From Nageia nagi (Eukaryota; Pinophyta), in NCBI GenBank assembly GCA_050084985.1, contig JBITNC010000002.1, positions 6,200,001 through 6,264,000 of the forward strand: a stretch of 64,000 nucleotides of DNA, written 5' to 3'. Below, in pieces: positions 33,164 through 45,600 of the stretch. Positions within the stretch are counted from its first letter, which is position 1. The number at the start of each line of letters is the position of its first letter. The position numbers and the translations under genes were made by a program. Under the pieces are notes generated by a model. That model saw only the letters and a list, made by a program, of their open reading frames with translations. It made no database searches and was not told where the DNA came from.

Positions 33164-34290
33164 ATGCCATCAAAAAAAATTGCTACACCACCTAGACCTC
33201 CAGAGGGTTCATCCATGACTATAGTAGAAAGTGAAGACATATCCTTTCGAATATCCCAATTGCAAGAATTGGTTAAAGGGTGTGTAAAAAAGGGTGATTT
33301 GGAGGAATTAAAAAGGGATTTGACAAAAGGGATGGTAAGATCAATTGATTTAATCAGTTTGAGGGAGGAGTTGGCGACTAATATGGATCAAAATATGGAA
33401 AAGATTTTTCAATTCATACAAAACCTAGAGGGAAAGATTCTTAAAGATGTTGATATGTCCCAGGGTTATCAAGAAAATAATGATATTGTTCAAGGAGATA
33501 AACCCTTCATTAATAAGCCTAATTCAGGAGGATATGCTTCTACTAATGGAAGTAATCAAGCATGTTTCTCAAGGGGAATATAACTCCCCAAGATCGACAT
33601 GAGGAAGTTTGATGGAAAGGACCCCATCACTTGGCTATTTCAAATGGATCACTTTTTTGATCTATACCAAGTACCAACATCACAAAAAGTAACTATTGCA
33701 TCCTTATATCTAGAGCCTGAGTAGGTTGTATGGTACTAATGGCTTTGTGAACATAAAAAGGGTTCTATTATAGCTTGGTCCATTTTTACAGAGGAACTGA
33801 TAGCCTACCATGAGGATGTTAAGAATAATTCCTTCTTTACTCAATTGACAAATCTAAGGCAAAAAGGTTCAGTGATGGACCACATTCAACAATTTCAAAA
33901 GTTGAGTCTTAAAGTGAATGACATACCAAGTGATAGATTATTGGATCTCTTTATGGGAACCTTAAAGGATAACATTCAACATGAGGTTGTGTCTGTTTGA
34001 ACCAACATCCTTAGAGATGGATTTTAGGATGGCAAGCAAGGTTGAAAGTAAAAATATGACAATGGCTACTAAAAGGTTTCCCTCGAACACCTATAAAGAA
34101 AATAATGTTCCTTCTTCTCACTTACCTAAACCTACAAGGTTGACACCTCAACAAATGGATGAAAGATGAGCAAAGGTTCTATGCTTCAATTATGATAGAA
34201 AGTATAGTAAAGGACATAAGTGTGGGGAGAAGAAATTATTCTACATAGAATGTGAAGAGGAAGAAGAAGAAGAAGAAGAAAAATCATCCA
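33164..34290 (+). pseudogene. G3 gag
   Basis: 139 open codons from ATG 33164 (MPSKKIATPPRPPEGSSM, then a coiled, charged stretch ELVKGCVKKGDLEELKRDL). After one stop come PKIDMRKFDGKDPITWLFQM, TIASLYLEPE, FTEELIAYHEDVKNNSFFTQ and DRLLDLFMGTLKDNIQHEV. After a frameshift near 33990 follow LFEPTSLEMDFRMASKVESK and RLTPQQMDER, and a zinc-knuckle-like CFNYDRKYSKGHKC in which the second Cys reads Tyr. A run of glutamates (GAA/GAG repeat, 34253-34283) follows. Gag builds the particle; this copy is broken. Confidence 0.85.
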
Positions 34291-34325
34291 CACTCGAAGA
34301 ATTAGAAGAGATTAATACTGAAGAA

Positions 34326-34720
34326 ATGACTCCCACCATATCTTGTAATGCATTGGCTAGAATTACTGCTCCTCAAACTCTCAAGATAGAAGGATATATC
34401 AAGAAGAAAAAGGTAATAGTGTTGATTGACTCTGGTAGTACACATAATTTTATTCATTCCAAGATAGCCAAAGATTTGAATTATTTCATATATCCAGTGC
34501 CAGAGTTTCAAGTGATGGTTGCAGATGGAGGAACTATAAATTGCTCAGGGAAGTGCCATAATATCAATCTAACCATGGGGAATATGTACTAAAAATTCCA
34601 ATGATTGCCATTCCAATGGGTGTTACTGATATTGTCTTGGGGGTCCAATGGTTACAATCATTGGGAATAGTGGCTTTTAATTTTAAAAAACTTTTCATGA
34701 AATTTTTCTAGGAGGGAAAA
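34326..34720 (+). pseudogene. G3 aspartic protease
   Basis: SCNALARITAPQTLKIEGYI and VIVLIDSGSTHNFIHSKIAK carry an intact Asp-Ser-Gly catalytic motif, followed by FQVMVADGGTINCSGKCHNI. A frameshift near 34590 moves the IVLGVQWLQSLG-like end to another frame. Confidence 0.85.
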
Positions 34721-34777
34721 GAGTTTGAATTAAGGGGTATCAAAGCGAAATATTGTAAGATAATCAGCTCTAATGGT

Positions 34778-35705
34778 ATGACAAAACTTTTAAGGAAGCA
34801 AAGAAGTGGTGTAATTGTACAATTATGCTCACTAGATGTCCAAACATCTAAGCCAGACAATTCTCCAGATCTCCAAAAAGTCATTGATAAGTATCCCAAG
34901 GTATTTGATACTCCCAAAGGTCTCCCCCCCAATCAAGATCATGATCATGGTATTAACTTAATTCTAGGAAGTGTTCCTCCCAACATCAGACCTTATAGAT
35001 ATCCATATGCCCAGAAGAATGAAATTGAATGTATGGTTGCAGAAATGCTAGAAATAGGTATAATTTGACCAAGCCAAAGTTCTTTCTCTTCCCCAATAGT
35101 AATGGTGCTTAAGAAGGAGGGAGCATGGTGCATGTGTCCAGATTATAAAGAGCTAAACAAGCTCACTATTAAAGATAAATTTCCCATTCCTGTCATTGCT
35201 GAATTGTTGGATGAATTACATGGAGCAAAATACTTCACCAAGCTAAATCTTCGCTCGAGATATCATCAAATTAGAATGAAGATAGAAGACACTCTAAAAA
35301 TAGCATTTAGAACTCATGAAGGTCATTATGAATTCTTGGTCATGCCCTTTGGCCTTACTAATGCACCTTCCACTTTTCAAAGTTTGATGAATTCTATTTT
35401 CAAACCCTTCCTTAGAAAATTTGTGTTAGTATTCTTTGATGATATACTAATCTACAACAAGTCTTGGGAAGATCATGTTCAACATGTTGACAGGGTGCTC
35501 AAACTATTGGAGGCATAACAATTGTATGCAAAACCATCCAAATGTTTCTTTGGGGTACAGGAGGTAGAATATTTGGGTCATATCTCATGAGGGTGTTAAG
35601 CCAGACCCTAACAAAATTAAAGCCATCAAGGAATGGAGACTTCCCACAACCTTAAGGCACCTTAGAGGATTTTTGGGGTTGATGGGGTATTATCGCAAGT
35701 TTGTT
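34778..35705 (+). pseudogene. G3 reverse transcriptase
   Basis: IRPYRYPYAQKNEIECMVAE, a stop at 35069, then [60 protein letters not shown] and [20 protein letters not shown]. The FFDD catalytic motif is intact. A stop at 35516-35518 and a frameshift near 35590 affect the thumb and connection. Confidence 0.87.
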
Positions 35706-36240
35706 AAGAATTATGGGTGAATCACTGCACCTCTAACAACATTACTGAAGAAAGATGCATTTTCTTGGACTCTAGAGGCAACTAGGGCCTTTGAATATCT
35801 TAAAGAAGTAATGTGCAAAGCTCCTGTATTAGCTACACCAAACTTCACAAAAACTTTTATTATGGAATGTGATGCCTCAAGAAATGGCATTGGTGCTATT
35901 TTAATGCAAATTGGAAGACCCATTACCTTTGAGATTCGTCCAATAAAGGGAAATAATTTAAACAAACCTATTTATGAGAAGGAAATGATGGCAATACTAC
36001 ATGCCTTGAAGAAATGGCATCCCTATCTAATGGGAAGACACTTCAAGGTCAAAATAGATCATGATAGTCTTAAATACTTCTTAGAACAAAGACTATCTTT
36101 AGAAGAGCAACAAAAATGGGTCACAAAGATGTTGGGTTATGACTTTGAAATCATTTATAAAAAAGGGAAGCAAAATGTTGTGGCTGATGCACTCTCAAGA
36201 AAGGATGAGGATGTTGAGGCATTGATATGCGTAATTTCAA
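35706..36240 (+). pseudogene. G3 RNase H
   Basis: Open from 35811: FIMECDASRNGIGAILMQIG, EKEMMAILHALKKWHPYLMG, HFKVKIDHDSLKYFLEQRLS and GKQNVVADALSRKDEDVEAL. The catalytic Asp (ECDAS), Glu (EKEM), Asp (KIDHDSL) and final Asp (ADALSR) positions all look present. It is the best-preserved domain of G3. Confidence 0.88.
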
Positions 36241-36500
36241 TTCTCCAACTCTTAAAGGATAACCTAACCTTGGCACAAAATCGAATGAAACAACAAGCAT
36301 ATCAACATCATAGTGAAAGAAGTTTTGAAGTGGGTGATTGGGTGTTTTTATGGCTACAACCATACAAATAGATGTCCCTCAAGCAATCTAAGAAGGATAA
36401 CAAACTATCTCCCAAGTACTATGGGCCTTATAAGGTGTTGCAAAAGATTGGTAGTATGGCATATAAATTGGAGCTTTCGACTTCTTCATGAGTACACCTA
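36241..36500 (+). pseudogene. G3 integrase C-terminal module fused after RNase H
   Basis: The RNase H tail (ALICVISI) passes without a stop into LKDNLTLAQNRMKQQAYQHH, SERSFEVGDWVFLWLQPYK and, after a stop at 36369-36371, the GPYKVLQKIGSMAYKLE stretch. This is the GPY/F end of a chromovirus integrase. The HHCC zinc finger and the D,D35E core that should lie between are missing: a clean in-frame deletion with its junction near 36245. Confidence 0.82.
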
Positions 36501-36569
36501 ATTTTTCATGTTTCATGCTTAAAGAAGGTTATCGGTGACAAGATCCCAGTTCAAACTACACTTCCAGAA

Positions 36570-36752
36570 CTCGATGAGGAAGGGAAAATTATATTGGAGC
36601 CAAAAGTAATCACTGAATCAAGAATCTATAAGCTAAGAAATCAATCAATTTCAGAGTATCTCATTAAGTGGAAGAACCTACCTGCTGAAGATTCCACATG
36701 GGAATATGAGAATTTTCTACAGAAGCATCCAGAACTACTCAAACATTGAGGA
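36570..36752 (+). pseudogene. G3 chromodomain
   Basis: LEPKVITESRIYKLRNQSIS, EYLIKWKNLPAEDSTWEYEN and FLQKHPELLKH end just before the polypurine tract. YLIKWKxLPxxxSTWE is the hallmark of a chromodomain, including two of the aromatic residues used to bind methylated histone tails. The segment is open here. Confidence 0.88.
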
Positions 36753-36765
36753 AAACATTTTTTTT

Positions 36766-36779
36766 GAAGGAGAGGGGCA
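36766..36779 (+). other. G3 polypurine tract
   Basis: GAAGGAGAGGGGCA directly before the 3' LTR. Confidence 0.8.
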
Positions 36780-37084
36780 TGTTAGGTCTCTATACTACTC
36801 ATGTAGCCCATATATTGTTATTATGTGTCCCATAGAAGCCCACTATGGTTATTGTTATTCCCTTACATTATTATTGTTATGTCGGCTAGTGTCCTTTCAT
36901 TGTAGTGGAAACCCTTGGACTCCTATATATACTAAGGAGGTATTATCATTTGTATAGTCTATTGTTGTGTATTTGATGTAATGTAAAGGAGGTTGCCCCT
37001 CGAAGTGGCTTATTATTACTAATTTTATCTCTTATTCAAGGCGTTGAGCTCTTTCTCTTGTGATTTTATGCTTGGTTCATAACA
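36780..37084 (+). repeat. 3' LTR of G3
   Basis: 305 bp, starts TGTTAGGTCTCTATAC and ends TTGGTTCATAACA; partner of 31593-31899. Confidence 0.92.
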
Positions 37085-37760
37085 AATTTCCAATCCATCA
37101 AGTAATAGTCATTAATATTATGAGTCAAAGATTGATAATGATAACATGTATTCAGTAGATTGATATAAGCAATTAATTTTTTGATAGATTGTTCAACAAT
37201 CCTTATATCAATGATCTCTTCTGATTCTTTAGTAAGATATACATTAACACACACCCTCTTGGTTGGGTGACTAGAAAAATACCTCTTGAGTTTAGGATAA
37301 ACAAACTTGATTAGAGGTGTCACAAGAGTATGTCAAAATCTTCAAAGTAGAATAGGTAAACTAGGAAATTCAATCCATATTAGCACTTCCAATATAGCTT
37401 GTTCACTAACTATGATGTCCTTAATATAAGATTATATTATAATAAACAAGTTAAGGATAGTCCAATGACCTTTGTTCAACATATTTTTTTAGATTGGGAA
37501 GGGTTAAGAAAATAGAAGAGAAAGTAACCCTTAGTTAAATTTTGGACATTTATTTACCTTAACTTTGGATACGAACACCAAATTTGTTGGACCTTGGTAT
37601 GAATAAGAGTATCATTTGGAATAATACCCAGTAAGGGTATGGATTTCAAACCATTAACAAGAAAAATAAAACTCATTCAAAGGAATAAGATCTTTTAGGA
37701 TAGAACCTTTAGCTTGTCAAATACTTTGGGAACAAACTTTCGAGGCTATTCCCTTGGTGC
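37085..37760 (-). pseudogene. LINE ORF1 (DUF4283-like) remnant
   Basis: On the minus strand a decayed frame gives SEQAILEVLIWIEFPSLPIL, then KLKRYFSSHPTKRVCVNVYL and LLNTCYHYQSLTHNINDYYL. This matches the end of plant LINE ORF1: the R-x-CV-x-VDL block of DUF4283 followed by a CxxCxxxGHxxxxC zinc knuckle, here with Cys replaced by Tyr and Gly by Thr. The family protein binds the LINE RNA. Stops upstream are frequent. Split from 31391-31592 by G3. Confidence 0.6.
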
Positions 37761-39216
<1,456 letters not shown>

Positions 39217-40706
39217 CTAGTTTGAAGGGGATCCAACTTCACCTAGCAAAGTGCCCAAAAGGAAACTCGGTAGTTGGAAATCAAAATATACTCTTTATTG
39301 ATCATTCATACAAGTCTTCTATTAATAATCCATGACTCTCATATATCGAGCTATATAGCTCTAATCATTATATAATTTAAGCCTCCTTAATCTTACAATG
39401 CTTATATAGCTATGGGAAAGAATATTTATGAAACAAATATTTGTTTTTACTTGGAATGATTAATTTAACTTTACTCCAAAGATTCTAACAACTTCAAATA
39501 ATGAGAATCCATGTATGTGAGCAATTTGTCTTGATTTGTAATGATTTGAGATGACTCCAAATACTCATGTTACTCATATCACAATTGTTCTTTCATCCTT
39601 AAGTTGATGAAAATTAAATCTAACCATATGTTCACTTCTCTCTTGCATATTAACATTCTAGTGAAATCTACATGAATTGTCATTTTCTAGCCACTATAAC
39701 TTTTTCTATACTTCTCCATTTACTTCACTTGATGCATGATTGGAAAGCTTATTTTAGAACCTTTCCAATATTATATCACATGTATATCCTTGACATATAC
39801 AAATATTTCATTTCATCTCTAAAAAATCATGTTTTGTCACTTTGTAACAACTGTAAACAATCATTTCCAATTTTATAAAAAAGGTTGAGTAGCCTACTTT
39901 TAGAGACTGTAAATTTTTTTGTATGACTACATATTTGATGATCCTCACATATTTAGATATATATTTCCAAAATCTATGTACAATATACAACTTGCATATT
40001 TTGGAGTAGTATAAGTCTCATTTTTTTTCTTCTACAAAACTGCATTTTATCATTTTCAAGAAGAATGTAACACAAACAATAACTATTAAAATGTAGATAA
40101 CTAGTGAAAATTGTAAACTTTTAGGAGATATAACTTTCTCTTTGTATTCATTTCCTTGTGCTTAATATGCCATTGAAAAGTGCATTTAAACACATTTCCA
40201 ATGGTATACTACTTGCACGATTCTAATTAGTATAACCCTTTTTTTCTACCATTCACAAAATACAGTTTATCACTTTTCTATAATTAATGTTGCAAGTGGT
40301 TGCAAGTAGTGGGTTGGATATGAATAAATGAATGGGAAAATGACATGTTATAGGAAACTATAATAAGTCATTTGAACATGAATAACTAACTAGCTATATG
40401 TAGTTACAAGATGTTTCCAGCAAAGATCTTCAACTTGATTGGTTATATGTGATTGCAAGTGGTTGCCTACAACTTCTTAGTTTCATCAAAAATATTCAAG
40501 AGCATAATATCCACCAAATGCATCAAGATTATGTTCTATTTTCTTATGTTTTTCATAATATTCATCAATTAATTAGCATTCAAACTATACATAATAAATA
40601 CTAAATTTGCCATGAAAATATGGATAAAGTATGAAATGTAAAGTAAACTAAATGTAAATAGGTGGAAATAATGGACGTAAAAAATGAACATATCTTGGAC
40701 TCATCA
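39217..40706 (-). repeat. 3' LTR of the LARD-like element
   Basis: Shares long blocks with 42471-43982, for example CTTATATAGCTATGGGAAAG, ATCATGTTTTGTCACTTT and ATCAAGATTATGTTCTA. It is much more diverged than the G3 LTR pair, so an older insertion. Confidence 0.7.
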
Positions 40707-42470
40707 TCCTCCCAAATCAAGTATCATGTTTGTACTCATACAAATATTTATAAAATTGCTTCCATGCATCAAGTGATTCAATCATTTTTCTTCTTTTTCT
40801 TTTTTGAATCCTTTTTAAATAACACTTCATGCATATAATATGGCTGAATGTGTGACATTAATTTCTCTTGTGTTTTTCTCCACTTAATCGTATATGTATG
40901 TAAATTCATTGAGATAAGATAAATCTTATATATTTCTCCCCAACTCAACCATTTGTGCATCCTACACATCAAGGGAGGATGGTAGAACAAGCCATTGTAT
41001 TTCCCCCAAATCAAAAGTGTGGGCTTCCTCGTACACATTAAGAAAGAGTGAATATCAATGGATAGGGGAGGCATGAGAAGGATATGTTGGTGGTAGGACA
41101 TGGATTATATTCAACATGGGGAATTTGTAGTGAAATAAAGATTATAGAAAATAGAATGGATAATATGGAATGAGAGAACAAAAGTGGAAAACTTATTAAA
41201 TATCATGCACATGGAATTGATAAAACTAAAAAATACAAGAAAGTAAAGAAAATTAAAGCATACATTGATTACTTGTGAGAGTTGTACTCAAATTCTTGCA
41301 ATGGATGAAAATAACCAACACTTGAATTCCTTCAATCTCATTTTATGGCATCCAATCCAACTCAATATTGATGTGGAAACTTTATTCCTTCTTTTTGGTT
41401 AATGCAAGATTTTTCATTCACTCAAGATGCTCTTGTATCAAACATCTAGGTACAAAGATTTTTTTTTTTCAAGGAATGAATGACAAAAATTGGTTCTCAT
41501 CCATTTCCTAGTTTTGAAGTGCTCCCTAACAAGTTTTCACAATAGAAATTTTCCTTCTTTTTTGTATACTATTGTAACTTGTAAAATAACAACATGTCAT
41601 ATTGAAAGAAACATATTGTTATCTAAATTTTGCTAAAGATTCTTACCTCTTCTTGAGTTCTACACTTTATTTGTTATTTTATGCTATCCATAAAACCAAG
41701 ACTACATTATGCATATTTTACCACAATTCATGTGCCTCTTATACATCCATATTTTATACTCATGTTGATGTACTTTTGTACAACCTTTGTACAATAGGTG
41801 TAAAATATTATCTTATTGTTGATACGTGTAAATCTTCATCATATGCCACATAAACTTTCCAAGAATAAGTCAACAAGAGTTATAATCTCAAATTTAAACC
41901 ATTGGTGCTCTATATCCCCATGAACCTATGGTATAAATGTTAAGGTACATGATAAAATAGTGTAAAAGTTATTGCCTCTAAAAAATGATAATCTTACTTT
42001 TGACATCTAGAAATTACATAGAAAATTTATGTTGGAAGCTGCCTTGGAGGATGAACTAGAAAAAACTATGAAAGAGTTAGAGGTTTAAATTCAAAACATA
42101 GATCATCAATATAGTGAAGAGTAAATGATTTAAATATCATTACATTTGGGTGCATGGTTTAAAAGATGCAAGTCCTGCAAAATGATATCATAACATGTTT
42201 TAGCAACTGGGAAGAACTGGGAAATGACAATCACAACCTTGTGATGAATCTAGTTCAACTTCCTTACACTTGATTAGATGTTGTAGTTTCTACCTCATGT
42301 GAACTATTATGGATCTTGAAGTTGGTTTTTACCCATGAGGTTTCTAGGAAAGTAGGAAAGTTGATTTTTTTCCTAGAAAGTTGGTTTTTTCAACCTCATG
42401 ATAGTCAATTATTTCTCTCTCTCACTCTCTAAATCTCTAAATATCTCTCTAAATAACCTTTTTAAACTGT
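40707..42470 (-). other. Interior of the LARD-like element
   Basis: A 107-codon frame at 40778-41101 (minus) next to the polypurine tract matches nothing I know and ends in a poly-lysine artefact of an A/T run. Otherwise no coding signal. Pyrimidine-rich CTCTCT runs occur at 42414-42455, and a short AGGAAAGTTGGTTTTT-type duplication near 42315-42400. Confidence 0.45.
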
Positions 42471-43982
42471 TGTAGTTTGGAAATACATACCTCCACTTGA
42501 GCTATGCATACCCATGCTTTATGAAGTACACAAAAGGAAACTTAGTAGCTAGAAATCAAAATCTTCTCTTTATTGATCATGCATATAAATCTTCTATTGA
42601 TAATCCATGACTCTCATATATCTCTATATTCCTTTAATCATTACATAATGTTATTCTCCTTAAGATTACAATTCTTATATAGCTATGGGAAAGAATATTT
42701 ACAAAATAATTTTTTTATTTTACTTAGAATGACTAATTTAACTTTATTCCAAAGATTAAAATGGCTTTTAATAATGAGAATCCACATATGTGAGCTAGTT
42801 GTCTTAATGTAGAATGATTTGAGATACCTCCAAATACTCATGATACTCATCTTGAAACTATTAGTTCATCCTTAACCTGATGAAAATTGAATCTGACCAT
42901 ATGTGCACTTCTTTTATGTAGATTGACATTATGATCAAATCTGCATGAATTGCCATTTTCTAGTCATTATAACTTTTTCTATACTTATCCATTTACTTTA
43001 CTTGATGTAAGGTTGGAAAGATTATTTTTACACCTTACCAACGGTATATCACATGCCTACCTTTTACATATACAACTATTTCATTTCAACTATGAAAAAT
43101 CATGTTTTGTCACTTTCTACCAACTGTAAACAATAATTCAAATTTTGTTAAAAAGGCTTAGTAGCCTACTTTGAGAGACTGTAACTTATGTTGTATGACC
43201 CCATATTTATTTCTCTTCACATATTTAGATATACCTTTACAATATCTATGTATAATGTATAACTTGCACATTTTGCAGGAGTATAACTCTCTCATTTTAA
43301 TTCTCCAAAATTGCATTTTATAATTTTTTGGAAGACTTTGAACACAAACTATCAAACTGTAGACAACTAGTGAAAATTGCCAACTTTTGGGAGATATAAC
43401 TTTATCTCTATATTTCATTTCCTTGTGCTTAATATACCATTGAAAAGTGCATTTGAGCACATTTCCAATGATATACTCCTTGCACAATTCGGATAAGTAT
43501 AACCCCATTTTTCTACCTTTCACAAAATACAGTTTATCACTTTCATATAATTAGTGTCGCAAGTGGTTACAAGCAATTGATTGGATATAAATAACTAACT
43601 AGGAATATTACATGTTGTAGGTAGTTTCAAGAAGTTAGCTAAGCATGAATAACTAGTGGCTATATGTACTTGCAAGTTGTTGCAAGAAAAATCCTTCAAC
43701 TTGACTGGCTATGTGTGGTCGCAAGTTTTTGCAAGTGATCGCCTACAAATTCTTATCTTCATCAAAAGTATTAAAGATCATAATATCCACCAAATGCATC
43801 AAGATTATGTTCTAATTTCTTATGTTTTCCATAATATTAATCAATTAATCAACATTCCAACTATACATAATAAATACTAAATTTTTCATGGAAATATGGA
43901 TAAAGTATGAAATGGTAAAGTAAAATGAATGTAAATAGGTGGAAAGAATGGATGTAATAATGGATATTTCATGGACTTATCA
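42471..43982 (-). repeat. 5' LTR of the LARD-like element
   Basis: Partner of 39217-40706; ends TGATAAGTCCATG on the minus strand at 43982. Confidence 0.7.
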
Positions 43983-45094
43983 CTCTTTTTAGGGAATTAA
44001 TGGAAATCCATTAGGGATCCTCATAAATATTAAAGAGATTATATAATCAAGATGTTAATTTCAAGAAAAACATATTTTTTTCTTGAAAACTTATGCTCTC
44101 AACCTTCAACTAGATAATATCTATAAACTATCTAAAGTTCAAGGCATAACATGCACACAAGTTGAACTTGTGTTATACGTATGAAGAACTAATGTACCAA
44201 TTAACTATTATTAAATGCGAAAAGAATAAAAAGTTAATGCTTAAATAGTAAAAAAATCTTCTATTATTCTTATGAGAACCTCTTTCATCCTTATTCCTTA
44301 AAGATTTAATGAAGAAGATAGATAGAGATCATGCTAATGATAAAGAGATTGCAATGAAAAGAGATGCTCTTTATGAATGATCAAATGAGTTACTTTTTTT
44401 TACCTTAGTATGATGTAAAATGATATTATGATCCACCTAGATAACTAAGTGTTAAGAATATGATATTTAAGATCAAAATTACCTAAGTTGACATTCTTTC
44501 CAAACATGGTACATTTCAAAATCAATTTAGAATTATATTTTATTTTAGAACAATGCATATAAACATGTATAAGATGTCTAAAATAATGGTTAATATGTCC
44601 TCATTATCCAAAATTAACTTGATAAATTTTTAAATATGTCAAATCATGTTAGAAATATGTTAAATAAGTTATTTAGATAAACATATATTTGACTTCTACA
44701 ATATGTAAAATGAATGATCAATTATAATGGGTTATATTTTTCCCCTTTAGATGAGTAAGGCCACAATAGGCATATGCTAATAGAGGTACCTTAATATGAA
44801 TGTATGATGTAAATAATGATTAAATATTAAAATAAACTCATGTCAAGAACATATTTCTACCTTTGAATAAACTACATAATATATTTGACTTTGTGAAATA
44901 TTGCTAGAACCTCTAAAATGAAATGGATTTAATAAGATATCATGTACATATGCTACTTATTATATTGGTACTTCAATAAACATTATATTATTCCCAAAAT
45001 TATATAAACATTGAAATATTTAGTTTTTAAGGATGATTTTGAGTTTCAAGCTTATTTTAAATTTTTATTTTTATTTTATTTGTAAATATCATTT
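43983..45094. other. AT-rich stretch without a gene
   Basis: No ORF or repeat signature supported. Confidence 0.4.
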
Positions 45095-45600
45095 TCAGAT
45101 TATGAATTTGAGATTTCTTCAAGTTAAATGTGATCACAAAATATTTGAAGAGAGAAAGGGGAAATTTGGTTAGATCTAAGATAAATTTTGCACATTATAT
45201 AGCCCTTTGATATATGTTAGGACTTAGTAATAACACTTGACTCATCTTTTTAGGTTTTTTTACCAAGGATGTGAAATTTGTATTTCCTAAACTACATGAT
45301 TTTTTTATGTACTTTAGGCTAGTATCCTCAATGAATTATTCTTGATGTAACATACATCGCATAGATGAATGGATTACTAGGGCTTGGTTTTAGCTCAATG
45401 CGAGAGGACTCTTCCAACATACACTAGGTATGTAGGAGGGCCAAGTTTGCATGTGGGTCTTTTCTAAGACCTAGGTATTCATGTCAAATGCTCCTCATGT
45501 CATGTACTACTTTATGGGTAAGTGTATTATAACAATAGATCCATCATCTTATTTAGAAAGCCCCAAAATATGATTTATTTATTTTAATTAAGAAAAGAAT
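45095..45600 (-). repeat. Dispersed repeat, copy 1 (chromovirus-leader-like)
   Basis: Matches 58490-59000 over about 500 bp in the same orientation. Its right part also resembles the G2 leader near 28984-29092, so it is probably a relict of a minus-strand gypsy element whose coding part is gone. Confidence 0.55.

Larger units (their letters stand above)
31593..37084 (+). mobile_element. Chromovirus-type Ty3/gypsy element G3 lacking the integrase core
   Basis: A 5,492-bp plus-strand element with a perfect target duplication AATTT (31588-31592, 37085-37089), LTRs of 307 and 305 bp, primer binding site and polypurine tract. Domains in order are gag, protease, RT, RNase H, then directly the integrase C-terminal module and a chromodomain. 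About the whole zinc finger and DDE core of integrase is gone. LTRs differ at about 13 of some 306 positions by eye. It inserted into LINE ORF1. Confidence 0.92.
39217..43982 (-). mobile_element. Non-coding LTR element (LARD-like)
   Basis: Two direct repeats of about 1.5 kb (39217-40706 and 42471-43982) bound a 1.76-kb interior with no recognisable gag or pol. On the minus strand the repeats begin TGATGAGTCCA or TGATAAGTCCA, and the left copy is preceded by TTTGGGAGGA, a polypurine tract. The flanks CTCTA and CTCTT look like a decayed 5-bp target duplication. No primer binding site was recognised. It probably depends on enzymes from another element for movement. Confidence 0.6.

Noticed and set aside
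40778-41101. 107-codon minus-strand ORF in the LARD-like interior
   Set aside because: No recognisable domain; the C-terminal lysine run comes from an A/T homopolymer, and the length is expected by chance in AT-rich DNA given the number of frames.
42414-42455. CTCTCT-rich tract considered as a promoter element
   Set aside because: Low-complexity run inside the LARD-like element with no other promoter evidence.
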